DNA of 64,000 nucleotides from Dioscorea cayenensis subsp. rotundata (lineage: Eukaryota; Streptophyta; Magnoliopsida; Dioscoreales; Dioscoreaceae): positions 26,343,916 through 26,407,915 of the forward strand of contig NC_052489.1 in NCBI RefSeq assembly GCF_009730915.1, given 5' to 3'. A model generated the notes under the pieces. It was given only the letters and a program-made list of their open reading frames with translations. It was not told the DNA's origin and did no database searches. Shown here one piece after another: positions 12,928-25,550 of this stretch; within the stretch, counting starts at the first letter, position 1; each line of letters starts with the position of its first letter. A program made the translations under genes and the position numbers.

Positions 12928-15738
12928 TCACATTCCTACAGCTCCATGGCCGGAAGATAACCTGTACAATTAATGAAAACGGCAAAACACTTTGCTTGAG
13001 ATCTCTGGAAATCAAAAGCAGTAAATGTTTAGCTTGACTACTGACTAGTACTAGTGAATAGTAATAGTACTACCTGGGAATTGGGAAGAAGCATGATTTG
13101 AAAGAAGAGGTGTTCATCTGAGGGATGATATCTTCATGACTGGAGAAGGAAGTAGGAGTAAAAGAGGACTTGGTTGGGGATGCAAATGGGCTATCAGGGA
13201 GGTTGTGCTCTGCACTGCTGCCGTCATGGTGAAGTTAAGCAAGTGTAGAGCAGGGATAGAAAAACAAAAACAATAAATAGTAATAGTAAAAATAATAATT
13301 ATTATTATAACATGGTTATTGCTATTTTTCACTGTTTCACGCTTCCCTATGTTGTGTGGCCTTCAACAACAACAACAACTACTACAACAACAGTGCACTA
13401 AAGTATAGATTTTTACTTGAAAAAACAGAGCTTTACTTTGTTAAAAGCAGCACTGGTTTTACCTTTCTGGGAAATCACTATCTTCATTGGGGCTTGCTTC
13501 ACCACCAGATTCCTCTCTCTCGGCACCACCGCCGTTGACTGTCACCTCTTGCACCTGCTGCTGCTGCTGCTGCTCAGAAGCACCAGGACCAGCAGCAGAG
13601 CCACCATTCTTATCTATAAACAGAAAACCAAAACACAAAGCTTAAAAATCACAACTTTTTTTTTCTAGATAAGAATCTATACTATCATGTGGTTATACGC
13701 ATACCTTCAGTAGCTTGTGGTGGTGGTGGTGGTGGTGGTGGCGGTGGCGGTGGCGGAGGAGCAGCCTCTTCCTGTGTTGAAGTAATGGAGGGATTCATAT
13801 GAGAAGCCAGAGTTCTGGCCTTGAGATCAAGCAGCTGGAGACCCATAAAACGTCTGCCTTGAAGCTCTATAGCTTGCTGAAGCTCAGCAGCTTGCTGCTG
13901 TTCTTCCAGCCTTCTTCGCAGAAATGCTTCCTGAGCAACACTAGTACCACTGTACATCATCCTCCCAGCTCCTGGACTCACTTCAAAGTTCAAACAAGCT
14001 ACACAGTAAGCACTGAATGAATTCTCTTTAGTAGAGAGCAAGAGATAATATTCTCTCTATCTGCATACATATATTTACATACCAAGTTGCTGAAGATCAT
14101 AAGGGTCTCTGGATTCCATCCCAGTGGGAGTTGTACACAGAGAGAAGTCACCTCTTTCCCCCTGTTGCTGGGGCTGTTTCCTAGAGAGAAGAAATAAAAG
14201 ATGAGTGATAACTGATAGGGATAAAAGGAGAATGGAGAATAATGAGGAAACAGAAAGAGTGCCTGAACTTGTCTGGGACTTTGCCCTTCTCCTTGTAAGG
14301 CTTGACAAGAACTCTGGCATCACAAACAAAGTGAGGGTTCCCCTTGGCCAGGATGAGCTTCACTGTCTCTGGGTAGACGAAGGTGACAAAACCAAACATA
14401 CGCTTCTGCTGGTATGGAATCCTCACGTCCTGCACAGGCCCATAGATGCTTCGCAAAAACAAAACTAATAAGCTTAAAAGCTTCAAATGCCCTTCTCTTC
14501 CACTATCTCTTTCTTCTCTAATTCATCATCCAACACAAACCTGAAGTAATTGGAGACATCCTCCTCTCTGAACGTGCTGTCCGCCGGGAAAGTCAAGTAG
14601 ATCTGCCGAGACCCTGGGTTGATTAACCCACCAAAGTCTCTGCTTTCCATCCTCGCTCGCCCCATGAACTTGTGCGCCTCCTCCCCTCCAAGCATCAACG
14701 CCGCCGCTGCCGCCGCCGCGGCCGCCCTGGAATCCCATATCCAGTGAGATAAAAGCTTATAAGAAGAAATAACAAGGAAAGGCTTGAGCTTTTGATGGAA
14801 AGCTGGTACCTTTGGCTTTCCCCCTGTTGCTGCATCAAAAAGCTCATGCATTTGCTTGAAGAAGGAGATGCTGGCATCACTGACCCTGTTGGTGAGTAAG
14901 GAAACGCCGACGCCATCAGCTGAGAGGCTCGCTGGCTTTTTGAACGCATGAGAAACTCATGACACTGCTGTTCAACCGCCGCCGCGGCAGTGGCGTCTAT
15001 CTTCCCTCCCGGCGATGCGTCGTCGGGGATCCCGTGGAGAAACCTGCAGCTGCTTCCGTTTTTGCAGTAACCTCTGGCAAAGTACAAGCACGGTTTCCAG
15101 CCAAACCCGGCGTCGGATCCGAGACAGAGGTCGGCAACCGAGCAGCTGCGGCGATGGTGTGCGCCGTTTGCGCCGCCCCAGCCCATGGAGTAAGGGAAAA
15201 GGAGACCGTCGCTGCCCGCACCAGGGCTCCGGCACTCGGCGGCGACGTCCCCGAAGTAAAGCTCGCTGCTTTTCGCTCCTCCAAGCATCGCGTTCGCCGC
15301 CGAGCCTTGTTCGTTGAGGAATGAGAGCTGGTCTTGGAGCTGGAACTCATCCATGAGGTCCGCCCCTGTTCCGGCGCCAAAAAACGGCGCTGGACTATGA
15401 ATCTCCTCCGTGTTCTGCAGCTCATCAGAGCCAGCACCATTAGAACGGGAGAAAGGCGAAGGAGGCGAAGCCCAAGACGGCGAGCTAACGGCAAGGGGCG
15501 GAGGCGCAGAGAGTAGTCTTGGAGCAGAGTTCTGACGAGACAGAGGAAGAAGACCAAGGTCCTTGCGAGCTTTAAGGACGACAGAGTGAAGCAAGGCTTC
15601 AGGACCAAATGCGAGGCGGATCATCTCCTTCTCGCCATGATCCTGGATAAGGATCAAACCCATGATCTTCGCAGCGTTCTCCGGGTCCAAAGCCTGGATC
15701 CGCGATAGCACTACCCTCGTCGCCTCATACGCATCCAT
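12928..15738 (-). CDS. CCCH zinc-finger and RRM protein (AtC3H46/OsC3H-like)
   Basis: Likely RNA-binding regulator of the plant CCCH-RRM group. Coding exons on the minus strand: 15738-14810, 14726-14541, 14448-14269, 14180-14083, 13971-13705, 13613-13463, 13217-13074, 12961-12928. All borders are GT-AG, phases agree, and the product is 662 aa. Order of parts: conserved N-terminus ([20 protein letters not shown]), one CX7CX5CX3H finger (C217, C225, C231, H235), an RRM at about 350-425 ([24 protein letters not shown]), a Gln/Glu-rich helical stretch, a poly-Pro run, an [12 protein letters not shown] motif, and the family C-terminus [11 protein letters not shown]. The last exon is only 34 nt. 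A (CT)n tract at 15789-15820 lies just upstream of the start. Symbol not assigned because several paralogues exist in plants. Confidence 0.95.
13720..13758. repeat. Trinucleotide repeat encoding the poly-Pro run of the CCCH protein
   Basis: A GGT/GGC repeat on the plus strand reads as ACC/GCC-shifted CCX codons on the coding (minus) strand and gives about 14 consecutive prolines in exon 5 of the CCCH-RRM gene. Such repeats are length-variable. Confidence 0.85.
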
Positions 15739-15779
15739 CTCTCACCTCCGAGAGAGCTCTCAAAGCTCCCTCCTTTTTC

Positions 15780-15785
15780 CTTTCT

Positions 15786-15822
<37 letters not shown>
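15780..15822. repeat. (CT)n microsatellite in the CCCH gene leader
   Basis: A run of about 16 CT units lies roughly 50 bp upstream of the CCCH gene start. On the coding strand it is a (GA)n leader tract. Further (CT)n runs are at about 16086-16120. Confidence 0.9.
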
Positions 15823-15823
<1 letters not shown>

Positions 15824-16085
15824 CCGAACACTGGCCTTGTTATTAAAAACAAGGAAAGCACCAAAACGTTTGATACTGCCCTCCTCTCTTGTTTATATTG
15901 CTATAATTTTGAAAACACAGAGCCACAAAAAAGAAAGAGAAAAAAGAGGAAAAAAAAAAAAAAGAAACAACTTTTTCCTCTCTTTTTCCGTTAATTTTCA
16001 TTGGATTTATCGTAGCAGCAGCAGCAGCACTCCTGCACACTCACTGGCTACTGCACTGCACTATTCCCAAGGCAGCACTGTCTTC

Positions 16086-16119
<34 letters not shown>

Positions 16120-16901
16120 CATACAAAAATCTCTCTTTTTATTCATTTTCTTTCTCACTCTCTAAAATAGGTCACTAAACAACACAGGTGTGGCCTTGTC
16201 TGGTCATAGATCTAGATCTCTGCTCCTTAATAGGTCAAATATGCAGCAAATTTTTGGTTTTCCCTTCTCTCCCACAAAAAATAAAACAGGTGTTTTTATT
16301 TATCATTATTGTTTTACATATTATTGTTTAGGTGTAAAAACATATATATATATATACACACACACATAAAAGAGAGAAAGAGAGAAAGATAGAAAGAGAG
16401 AGAGTAAAGGGATCAGTTTTTGAGGGTTTGTTAGTTGTTTTATATTGAGGAAGTATTGGTGGTGGTGGTGGTGGTGGTGGCAGTGGCAGTGTGGTTGTTG
16501 GTGTTGCCATTCCACAATGACAAAGTGAGGTTACATTTGTTAAATAATACCATAATTAACATAATTGTATCTATGTTGGTCATGGACCCATCATGGACAT
16601 CAATACATCATCATCATCATCACCATGATCATTATATATACATATATATAAAAGATAAATGGATAGATGGGTGAATAGTATGGTATATAATGTATTTCAT
16701 GGGGATATTGATTTGAGAGAGATGATGAGATGATGAGATGATATGTGTGTGATTTAAGTTGGTGGTGGTGTGGGCTGGGCCCGGGGAGAGGGTTGTGGGC
16801 CCTGCGATAAAACCGGACGGGTCGTCTTTTAAAGTGGACTCTTTCAGAGCCATCACATGCGTCCTCCCTCCCTCCCTGTGGTCACCACACCCACTCTCAC
16901 T

Positions 16902-16922
16902 CACGTGCTCCCCTCCCACGTG
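16902..16922. promoter_or_regulatory. Paired CACGTG G-box cores upstream of the CCCH gene
   Basis: Two CACGTG cores at 16902-16907 and 16917-16922, 15 bp apart, sit in a GC-richer island (about 16760-16930) some 1.2 kb upstream of the CCCH start. CACGTG is the core bound by bHLH and bZIP factors. Regulatory function is inferred from the motif only. Confidence 0.45.
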
Positions 16923-17035
16923 CCAAACCTCTCCCTCTAATTTATTTTATTTTTATTTTTTTTTACTCTCAAACACTCATATTTAACACTTAATAGTCAG
17001 AAACATGCATAGATATAAAACATATCCGTAATCTC

Positions 17036-17104
17036 AATAATATTGTACAATCACTTTATGTAGATTTTAATCCTGAGTCTCCACGAAATCAGAATTTTAC
17101 GTAA
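17036..17104 (+). repeat. Dispersed repeat, copy 1 (related to 62938-63007)
   Basis: About 69 bp match the segment at 62938-63007 in the same orientation with roughly 11 differences. Shared words include AATAATATTGTAC, TGTAGATTTT and AGAATTTTACG. The family is unknown to me; it may be the end of a larger decayed transposon. Confidence 0.7.
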
Positions 17105-17996
17105 ATTTTTATTTTTCTTCCATTTTTTTTCTTACATAAAAAAAATTAATTCATTTTTTACACACTTATATTACACACCTACAATTTTGAAATTACATGT
17201 ATAATAATAATAATAATAGTAATAATAATAATATCATAAATTCCGCTGCTTCATGTATGTATACATGTGATGATTTTCTTTTATTTTAATCTTTATAAAA
17301 ACATGTTTTTTTTTGTCTTTGTTTTATTGAAAAGAAGATTTGCATATTATTAAAAATTTATTTTATTACATTTTTATTTTTCACTAAAACTAAAAATCAT
17401 GCATACCTTTAAAATTTGCATATTAAATGACAAAAAAAACCTATGTGTATATTTGCCTTAAAAATTTTAATACTCATTAAATAAATATTTTTTATATGTA
17501 TTTACACATATAAAAAAAAAGTTAAACTCATTTTATTCATTACATCTTAATCATCAAAATTTATAACTGAGATTAAGTCAATATTTCTATATATTTATAT
17601 ACCTTAAAAAATTAAACTAATTTTATTTATTGCATCTTAATAAAATTAACAATATTGAGATAGTTTAAAATTTTAAATTAAAATATATTTTTATTATTAA
17701 AAATACCAATATTTATATAATTTATAACATATTTTAATATTTTAATGGAGAATGTCGGACACCAAGGAATACATGCAAAAACAACTTGATTTTTAGGCGT
17801 ATATATTTTATTTGGTTTTATCAAGTTGTGTACACATAATAAATTTTCCGCGGTATACATGTAAAAGAAACCCAAAATAAATTTATATTTGAAAGTATAT
17901 TTATTCATGTAATTATCATATGGTTAAATTAAGGAATTTTTTTAAAATTTTACAAGGGGGTATAAATGGAAAGAGCAACCTATCATTCAAATTTCC

Positions 17997-17998
<2 letters not shown>

Positions 17999-18033
<35 letters not shown>
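17999..18033. repeat. (TA)n microsatellite
   Basis: An uninterrupted TA run of about 17 units in AT-rich intergenic DNA. Confidence 0.95.
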
Positions 18034-18036
<3 letters not shown>

Positions 18037-21000
18037 ATAATTCATGGAATTACGAAGTTGGCAGTTGATTCAACTTTTCAATAAGTGATACTCCATGATA
18101 AGGCTTTGCTTTATTAAACACATATCTCCTTTGATTAACTAACATGATTAATTAGAGAATTATACTGCAAATTATCCAATGTGTCAATTGTTAATTGGGT
18201 TATCCACATTACAAAACTAATTTATGGCCAATCAAAGTCCAAAGTGGAATTGAGATGTTCTCAATGGTCAGCTTACTTTGAATGAGAGATATCATCAAGA
18301 TGGGCAATGATTAGATTAATTAGGGTTTCTGGTTAGGTGAGGTGAAAATTTGATAATAAAAGGCAAGGCAATGGCCAATGGACAAGTCTTATCACTTGAA
18401 TGTGCCCTAAATTCAATGGTTGGGAGGGTGACCTGACCCAATTAATTAAATTTCTAGACTGTTATTTGGGTTGGACTCTTTAGGTTCATTATTTGACCAT
18501 CCACCAACTTGGGTTAAAAAGATTTTTAGGATTCCATCTTGCCTTTTGTTGGACCATTTGGTTTCATATTCAATGCAATCCACTCCCTCTTATATTAGTG
18601 TCTTGAGTACACTGAATCCATGTACTTGTTTTTACTTATTTGTGTTTGTTCTTTCTTTTTCTTTGTTTATTTTATTATGGCTTTTAAAGTTGTTGTTTTT
18701 TAAAAAAAAAAATAAAAATGGATGCACTACAAAAATATTAATAAAAAAATATTAAAAAAAAGCTGGGCAGCATAGCAAAATAATAACATATTAAAAATGA
18801 TAGATTAGCGATAATAAATGAAATTCCTACACAAATAACAGAATAAAATTAAGATAAATATATATATGAATATGGACAAAGACTCCAGTGAGGACATCCA
18901 CGAGAAATCAAAAACTAGTCTTTTTTGTCAGCTAATGATCTAGATCACTATGTGTGATACATTGGTGTTTCAGTTACAGCATCAATACTCTCTCCGATAT
19001 TAGTGAATTTTTAAAAAAAATTGAAAGAGCGCTTAATGGTGGATGTCACGACTCATGTTGTGCACATATGAGAATCCCGGGTTATGAAAAAATAAAAAAA
19101 TAAAACATATTATTAATTTTGATTATAATTGAAATAATGGAGGAAACAAATGATTAAATATAGCATTTTAACTCATATATATCATATTAATTTATTTTAA
19201 TGAATGTGATTTTTTTTTTTCCTTTCATCATTTAAGGATGTCAACAAAGACAATGCGGCTGAATCTGTCACCTTGGTTGGAAACCTTAACATTGCTTTCA
19301 AATGTTGAGACAAAGCTCATCTCATTATCAGGGCTGGTTCAAATTGACAATTTGATACATCAATCCAGCTAGCCATACATCTTCAATGCCCACCTTCTTC
19401 ATTATCCAACAACTCATCCCAATCTAAACCATCTACCAAAAAATAATATGTCTTTTTGACAAAATAAAAATGATTCAATCAAGCTCAAACATTTTCCACA
19501 AATTGAGCTTTCAACTCTTCATTTAAAAACTACAAAGATTCTGTTTCTCTGTAAACACTGTTTTTATATTACTCTTATTATCTTAACCATCACAAGGTTG
19601 TACAAAGTCTAAATTAATTAGTAAACTGAAGAATAATTTAATCAAGTAATAGATATACACAATCCACCCAAGTGATTATCTGATGATGTATGTGAAGATA
19701 TGAAAGCATTGTTTGACTATGGGTAAGAAAGTGACCTTATATTTGAGTGAAATGAGAGTTTGAAATGAGTTGTTTTTTTATTAGCTTCAATTAGAACTGA
19801 GAAAAACAAAATTCCATGATGTTCTTTTTTTTCTTTTTTTTTTCTGCTGTCTGAAAGTCAACAATCAAATGATTTTTGTGGTTGAAATTTCTTATGATAT
19901 GATGATTTTACTGCAGAATAAAACCACACTTTTGTTTCTTTATTTATTTCCTTTTAATCTACCTGGTTTTTTGTCAAAGGAGACATAGAAAGAATGAAGT
20001 GCAAACATAGTCCATGTTTATCTGCCAAGTTCATGCAAAGGAATCTTTTTTTTCTCTTTCAATTATAAAAAGTGCACTTCATTTTTTCTCCCTTAATAAG
20101 CAGAAAACAACAGTAAACAACACAAGACTAATGTTATCATCAAGCACTTGTTAATTAAAAACTTAATAATGAATTAAAAGCTTTGTTTGTGAGTGGAGCT
20201 CATCATCATCATCATCAGTGGCAGCATTCATTTGCCACTAGCTCAGACAGAGCATTGGTCATGGCTGAAGAGAAAAAAAAAAGATTAGGCAAAGTTTGAG
20301 GACCCACACAGCAGGGCACAATCAAATTGCCTCCATAATTGGCCTCTCTTTACTATTCACTTACTGTCTTACTGTTCTACTGCCCTTTCCATTACAAATT
20401 AAAAGAAGAAAGAAAAATATATTAAATAAATCAAACAGTTCAAAGACACAGAAATGTAGGCCAGTTTTGATCAGACATGCAGAAAGATGATTCAAGAACT
20501 TGCAAAAATGTGTGGAGCTGCCTTCTCCTTCAAAATAAAAAAATATCTTCAGATGTTCAGATTTTTTCTTTTCTAGTATTAAATAATAATAATAATAATA
20601 ATAATAAAGTGTTATAAGACACTCTCCAGCTCCATGTGATAAGCAACAGTAAAAAGCCTATTTTTCTGTCATTCTATCTTGTGAATGATCAAGTGGAGAA
20701 AGCTGCAATCTTTGGTGGCTTTCACCCAGATGTGACCACCCTCTGCAACTTTTGTCTCCCAGTTTCATTGAAATTTTAATTCAAAACTCCTGCATTAATA
20801 ATTGAGTTATTTTAATATCAAGATTAGATTAGGTCATATGATACCCACACTCAAAAAAAAATTTTTTTTTTAAAAAAAGGTAGAGCTCACATCCCAAGCA
20901 CTCATGGCTTGAAAACACAATTAAACTACATTGGTGGGTGCTCATGAATGCTAAACAACAAATGATGGATAGCTAATGCTTGCTAATCATGTTATGTTAT

Positions 21001-23461
21001 TCCATTTACGTGGATGCATCTTTCTTTCTCTCTCTATGTCTCTCTATATGTCTCTTTCTATCATGTCTAGCTTTTCATATATATATATATATAATATATA
21101 TATATATATTCAAGAGATGCTCATGAGTCCAGATCATCTTCATTTGAAGATTTGAAGACTTGTGGCATTGTTTCAAGGTTGAAAATGAGTGATGGTTATG
21201 ATACAAAAATCCAAACCGGCCAATGGTTTGTAGGGCCACCAACCATCTTACTCACTCACATGCTCACATGAATGAGTTTGTTCTTCTGTCCTCTTTCTAT
21301 TAACTCCTTTACCTGGTTAAAATCTGAAGCAAGTGCTGATTTATATCCATGGTAAAAGTTTTACTGTTGTATTTTTTGTCTTTCTTTTGACGTACATCAT
21401 CAGTGTTGGTTAACAAGTCACTCTCATCATGCAAGTAATAGAGTGTACCACCAAACCAAACTTTAAAAATCTGCAAAGCAATAATCAAAGGTATCTGGTA
21501 TTAGTAGCCATTAATTATCTTTTTGAACAACAGATGAACAACACTTGGGCTTTACTGATGGCATTGAAGGTTCAATTATGTTTCCAAAAGAGCACATCAA
21601 GATGCATGTCAGTATAAACTTTTCCTGATACTCAAATATTGCTTGAATATGATAGATTGATAGTGCATTCAAGGCCACATTTTGGAGTTCATCCATTCAA
21701 CCAACCACAATTACAGCTCATGGAAAATGGGTCCCCAGTGAATGCATGTATACAGCTGAATTCATCACAAGATCATCAGAGATGTTCATCTAGTATGAAT
21801 GCTGAAAACTGTCAGAAATCATCACCAATTAACCAATACTTTTTCATACTTGAGCTGATCAAATAAACTCTGTTTTTGTTATGCTCTGTGTTGTTATTGA
21901 ATGGATAACTGCATAAATAAAAGATTTTATATATACTTCTCAAGAAATGGGAGATTTTTCATGGCTTCATTAAATTCAGAATATTATAAACTAATGATAA
22001 CTCCACCACCTTGAGTTGGAACTTAATTGATATCTTATCCATCAATGGCCCATTTGCCTGCATGCACAATAACACACAGTAAAGAAGAAGATAAGAAAAA
22101 AAACCAAGTACAATGAGCAGCAAGAGATTACAATATATGAAAAAAAAAAAAGTAGTAAAAACTATGAGAGTCAAATGTTAATGTTGTGCTAAAATAGCTC
22201 ATCATACTATGAATGAACAATTTTGATTTATAAATTGAATGAAATGTTGTTCTCTTGGTGCTGAATTAATATGATGTAATGAAAGACTAGCATGGCATGG
22301 ATGAAGGCAAAGTAGTCAATCAGTCATTGGGCAATGGGAGTATTATGGCCCATCGCTCTAATGACTAATGAGTTTGTGTGCGCGTGAGTGCGTCCATGTG
22401 TGTGATTATGTTGTTTGTTGTCGTTATTGACTTATTGTTGTGCTAGTCTTATTAGTGACAATTGCATGTTTTAATCTAGTTTTCATTCTTAACTCCAAAT
22501 TTTATAAAACTACTCTAGTTTTTCCTTCCTCTGATTTGAGGCTTTTTCATTATGCAGTTAATTATAATATATATATATATATATCATAATATATAATATA
22601 TAATATATATTATACTATCAGAGGCTTTTTCTTCCTCTGATTTTTTTTTATTGTTTTTATCTCTATCATTGTTTATCATATAAGAATATCTAATCACTGT
22701 ATGTGGTTACTTTTTAGTTTTGTTGTTATATTTAATAAGGTTTTCTCATTTTATGTATTTGCACTATCTTCTCAATTCAAATAAATTTATTTTTTATCCA
22801 TTTTTATTAAAAAAAACCTTAATTTGGATGGTGAATTCCTTTAGATAAGGCTTATTGTAATTCCAAATTGCAATGAAATGATTACAAGGTATATGATCAT
22901 GTATATTAATAATAGAATTTCAGTATAAGGATTTGCTAGAAAAAAAAAATTAAGAGTTTTTTTTGTTCTAACCAAATTGGGTAAAGTATAGTAAAGATAC
23001 CAATCCTGATTAAATATTTTTACAAATTTGAACTTTGCGCCATTTCATTTTTTTGGAACCAGATCTTTTTGTGTTTTTTGGTTCTAATTGTTTGAACAAG
23101 TTACACGCATTTGGAAAATTATCTAAAAATAAATTTAAATAATTAAATTTTTTAAATATTTATATATTTCCCAAAAATTATCCTAATAGTATATATTTCA
23201 TCAGTTTATCCACTCTTCACTGAACTAAACAAAATACAAAATTAAAAAGATTCACAATTATTTCCTCCACCATAATCAAATTGAATTTGATCATTGATTT
23301 AAAAAAAAAAATCCACATTTTAAGTCACATAAAATATATATATATATATATTACAAAAATAATATGCTCTTTTATATATCAAAAACATCTACATATTGAC
23401 ATGCACATTTTCAATCGAATGAAGAATTTAAATTGTGAATCCGCACTCACAATCGCTAACC

Positions 23462-23462
<1 letters not shown>

Positions 23463-23498
<36 letters not shown>
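23463..23498. repeat. (ATT)n microsatellite, first of a pair
   Basis: About 12 ATT units. A second ATT array follows at 23611-23642, separated by a 112-bp non-repetitive island. Confidence 0.95.
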
Positions 23499-23609
23499 TT
23501 GAGAAAGACGACAAGCACACGTGTGCAGAGCAAGGCTTCGATATCGGGTTTTTCCCGAAATGATTGCCCCTCGTAAAATACCCGATACCAATTGACCCAA
23601 AGGCGATTG

Positions 23610-23610
<1 letters not shown>

Positions 23611-23642
<32 letters not shown>
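23611..23642. repeat. (ATT)n microsatellite, second of a pair
   Basis: About 10-11 ATT units, about 150 bp upstream of the PPR gene start at 23790. Confidence 0.95.
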
Positions 23643-23789
23643 GCGTATCTCACATAAAAGTATTCATTTTTTAAATTTTATTCAAAAATAAAAGGTGAAT
23701 TTAATTTAATTAAATAAGAAATTATCCCTGACCTTGAAATTACTGAATCCTCTCACGGAAGCTATTTGTTGCAACTGGGAACTAAGAAC

Positions 23790-25550
23790 ATGATGTTGTC
23801 AAGGATCTTCAGAAGAACCTCTCACCGTCCCTTCCCTTCCATTCTCCTCCTCCTCCATTCCCACCACCTCCCTCCTCTCCCACAACCACCACCTCCACCC
23901 ACCACTCACCTCTCCAACTCCCCTCTCATCACCGCCTTCTTCCCCTCCCTTCCCATCTCCTTCTCCTTCTCCTCCTCCTCCCACAATCCCACTACCAATC
24001 TTCGTGGCGATGATGATCTTCAATCCGACACCGAAGGGGATGACAATGGAGATTATATCGACTCACAGAGAATTGCCCATCAATTGGATGACGAAATGCT
24101 CCGAGACGTCACCACTGTCATCACCTCACTCGCCGACTTCTCCACTGACGCTGCCGGCGCAAAGCGCCGGCTTGAGGACTGCGGCGTTGTTCCAGTGCCG
24201 GAACTGGTGGCCGAGGTCCTCTCTCGGCTCCGCAATGACTGGGGCCCTGCCTTTACGTTCTTTCTGTGGGCCGGCAATGGCAATCACCATGGTTACTCCC
24301 ACTCCGTGCGCGAGTACCACTCCATGATCGCCATCCTCGCCAAGATGCGTCGGTTTGACACAGCGTGGACGCTTGTCGGCGAGATGAAGAGATCCTCTCT
24401 TGTCACTCCGCAGACTCTTTTGATTCTGATCCGTAGGTATGCCGCTATTCATGATGTCGCAAAGGCTATCAATACGTTCTATGCGCTCAAAAGGTTTGGG
24501 TTCTCGCTGAGGGTTGAGGATTTTCATGGCCTCCTCAGTGCGCTTTGCCGGTATAAGAATGTTTCGGATGCCGAGCATTTGCTTTTGTGCAATGAGAAAG
24601 CTTTCCCCTTTGAGACAAAGAGCTTCAATATAATACTCAATGGGTGGTGCAGTGTCTTGGTGTATCTCCGTGAGGCCAAGAGGTTTTGGAAAGACATGGA
24701 TAGAAGAGGGATTGCTAAGGATGTTGTGTCTTATGGTAGCATGATCTCTTGCTACTCAAAAGCCGGAAATCTTAAGGATGTCCTCAAGTTGTTTGACAGA
24801 ATGAAAGAGGATGGTGTTCTGCCTGATAGGAAGGTTTACAATGCTGTCATTTTTGCGCTTGCAAAGCACAATTGCATGGACGAGGCAAAGAAGCTTCTTA
24901 AGATTATGGAGGAGAAGGGTGTTTCTCCCAATGCGGTAACCTTCAATTCTTTGATCAGGCCGCTGTGTAAAGCTCGTCTAATTGATGATGCACGGCTGTT
25001 GTTTGATGAAATGTGGCAGAGAGGTATTTCACCCTCTATACGGACATTCCATTCGTTTTTTGATGTGTTGAGGACTCAAGAAGAGGTCTTTGAGCTTCTA
25101 GATAGGATGAAACAGACTGGTTGTTGTCCTGTGATTGATACATATATAATGCTTATCAGGAAGCTATGTCGATGGAGGCAGCATGAAAGTGTTTTTAAGC
25201 TGTGGGATGACATGAGTGAAAATGGGTTGTTACCTGATCGTAGCGCGTATATTGTTCTGATACATGGCCTTTTCCTCAATGGAAAGTTGGAAGAAGCTTC
25301 CAAATACTATGATGAGATGAAAGCAAAAGGTTTTGTGCCAGAGCCAAAGACTGAAGAGATGATACAAACTTGGCTTTCTGCAAAAGATACTAGCATGCGG
25401 TCTGGTTTGGCAGAGTTGAATGCCAAGCGAGTTGCTAATGGTTCCTTCTCAAAGAAAGACAGAGTTACTTCAAATATTTCACAGCCACATTTCCTGAAAC
25501 AACCGGAGATGAGAAGTGTAACCAGAGAGAGGGGTTTTTCTTTTTGGTAG
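23790..25550 (+). CDS. P-class pentatricopeptide repeat protein, probably mitochondrial
   Basis: Intronless, 586 aa from the first ATG (23790); an in-frame TTG upstream is not a credible start. PPR proteins bind organellar RNA and act in its splicing, stability or translation. The N-terminus is rich in Arg, Ser, Pro and His (MMLSRIFRRTSHRPF), fitting a mitochondrial transit peptide. A conserved pre-repeat block follows (LSRLRNDWGPAFTFFLWAG, SVREYHSMIAILAKMRRFDTAW), then about ten 35-residue motifs of P type, for example VVSYGSMISCYSKAGNLKDV and VTFNSLIRPLCKARLIDDAR. There is no E or DYW extension. The pre-repeat block is of the At5g15010/At3g15200 kind; that specific match is from memory and tentative. 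The first 60 codons are C-rich, unlike the rest of the gene. Confidence 0.93.
   Translation: MMLSRIFRRTSHRPFPSILLLLHSHHLPPLPQPPPPPTTHLSNSPLITAFFPSLPISFSFSSSSHNPTTNLRGDDDLQSDTEGDDNGDYIDSQRIAHQLDDEMLRDVTTVITSLADFSTDAAGAKRRLEDCGVVPVPELVAEVLSRLRNDWGPAFTFFLWAGNGNHHGYSHSVREYHSMIAILAKMRRFDTAWTLVGEMKRSSLVTPQTLLILIRRYAAIHDVAKAINTFYALKRFGFSLRVEDFHGLLSALCRYKNVSDAEHLLLCNEKAFPFETKSFNIILNGWCSVLVYLREAKRFWKDMDRRGIAKDVVSYGSMISCYSKAGNLKDVLKLFDRMKEDGVLPDRKVYNAVIFALAKHNCMDEAKKLLKIMEEKGVSPNAVTFNSLIRPLCKARLIDDARLLFDEMWQRGISPSIRTFHSFFDVLRTQEEVFELLDRMKQTGCCPVIDTYIMLIRKLCRWRQHESVFKLWDDMSENGLLPDRSAYIVLIHGLFLNGKLEEASKYYDEMKAKGFVPEPKTEEMIQTWLSAKDTSMRSGLAELNAKRVANGSFSKKDRVTSNISQPHFLKQPEMRSVTRERGFSFW

Larger units (their letters stand above)
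15739..23789. other. 8-kb intergenic region; promoter side of two divergent genes, otherwise no gene seen
   Basis: The part near 15740-16930 is the leader and promoter of the CCCH gene. Beyond it the sequence is strongly AT-rich and holds simple repeats: (GGT)n 16457-16481, (AAT)n 17202-17232, (TA)n 17999-18033, (AAT)n 20582-20608, (TA)n 21078-21110, TA-rich 22565-22614. It also holds a repeat at 17036-17104 shared with 62938-63007, and a 112-bp island at 23499-23610. No open frame here looks coding. Confidence 0.6.

Noticed and set aside
14959-15608. Several 80-200 codon open frames on both strands over the CCCH exon 1
   Set aside because: They are shadows of the GC-rich real exon in other frames, with low-complexity Arg/Ser-rich products.
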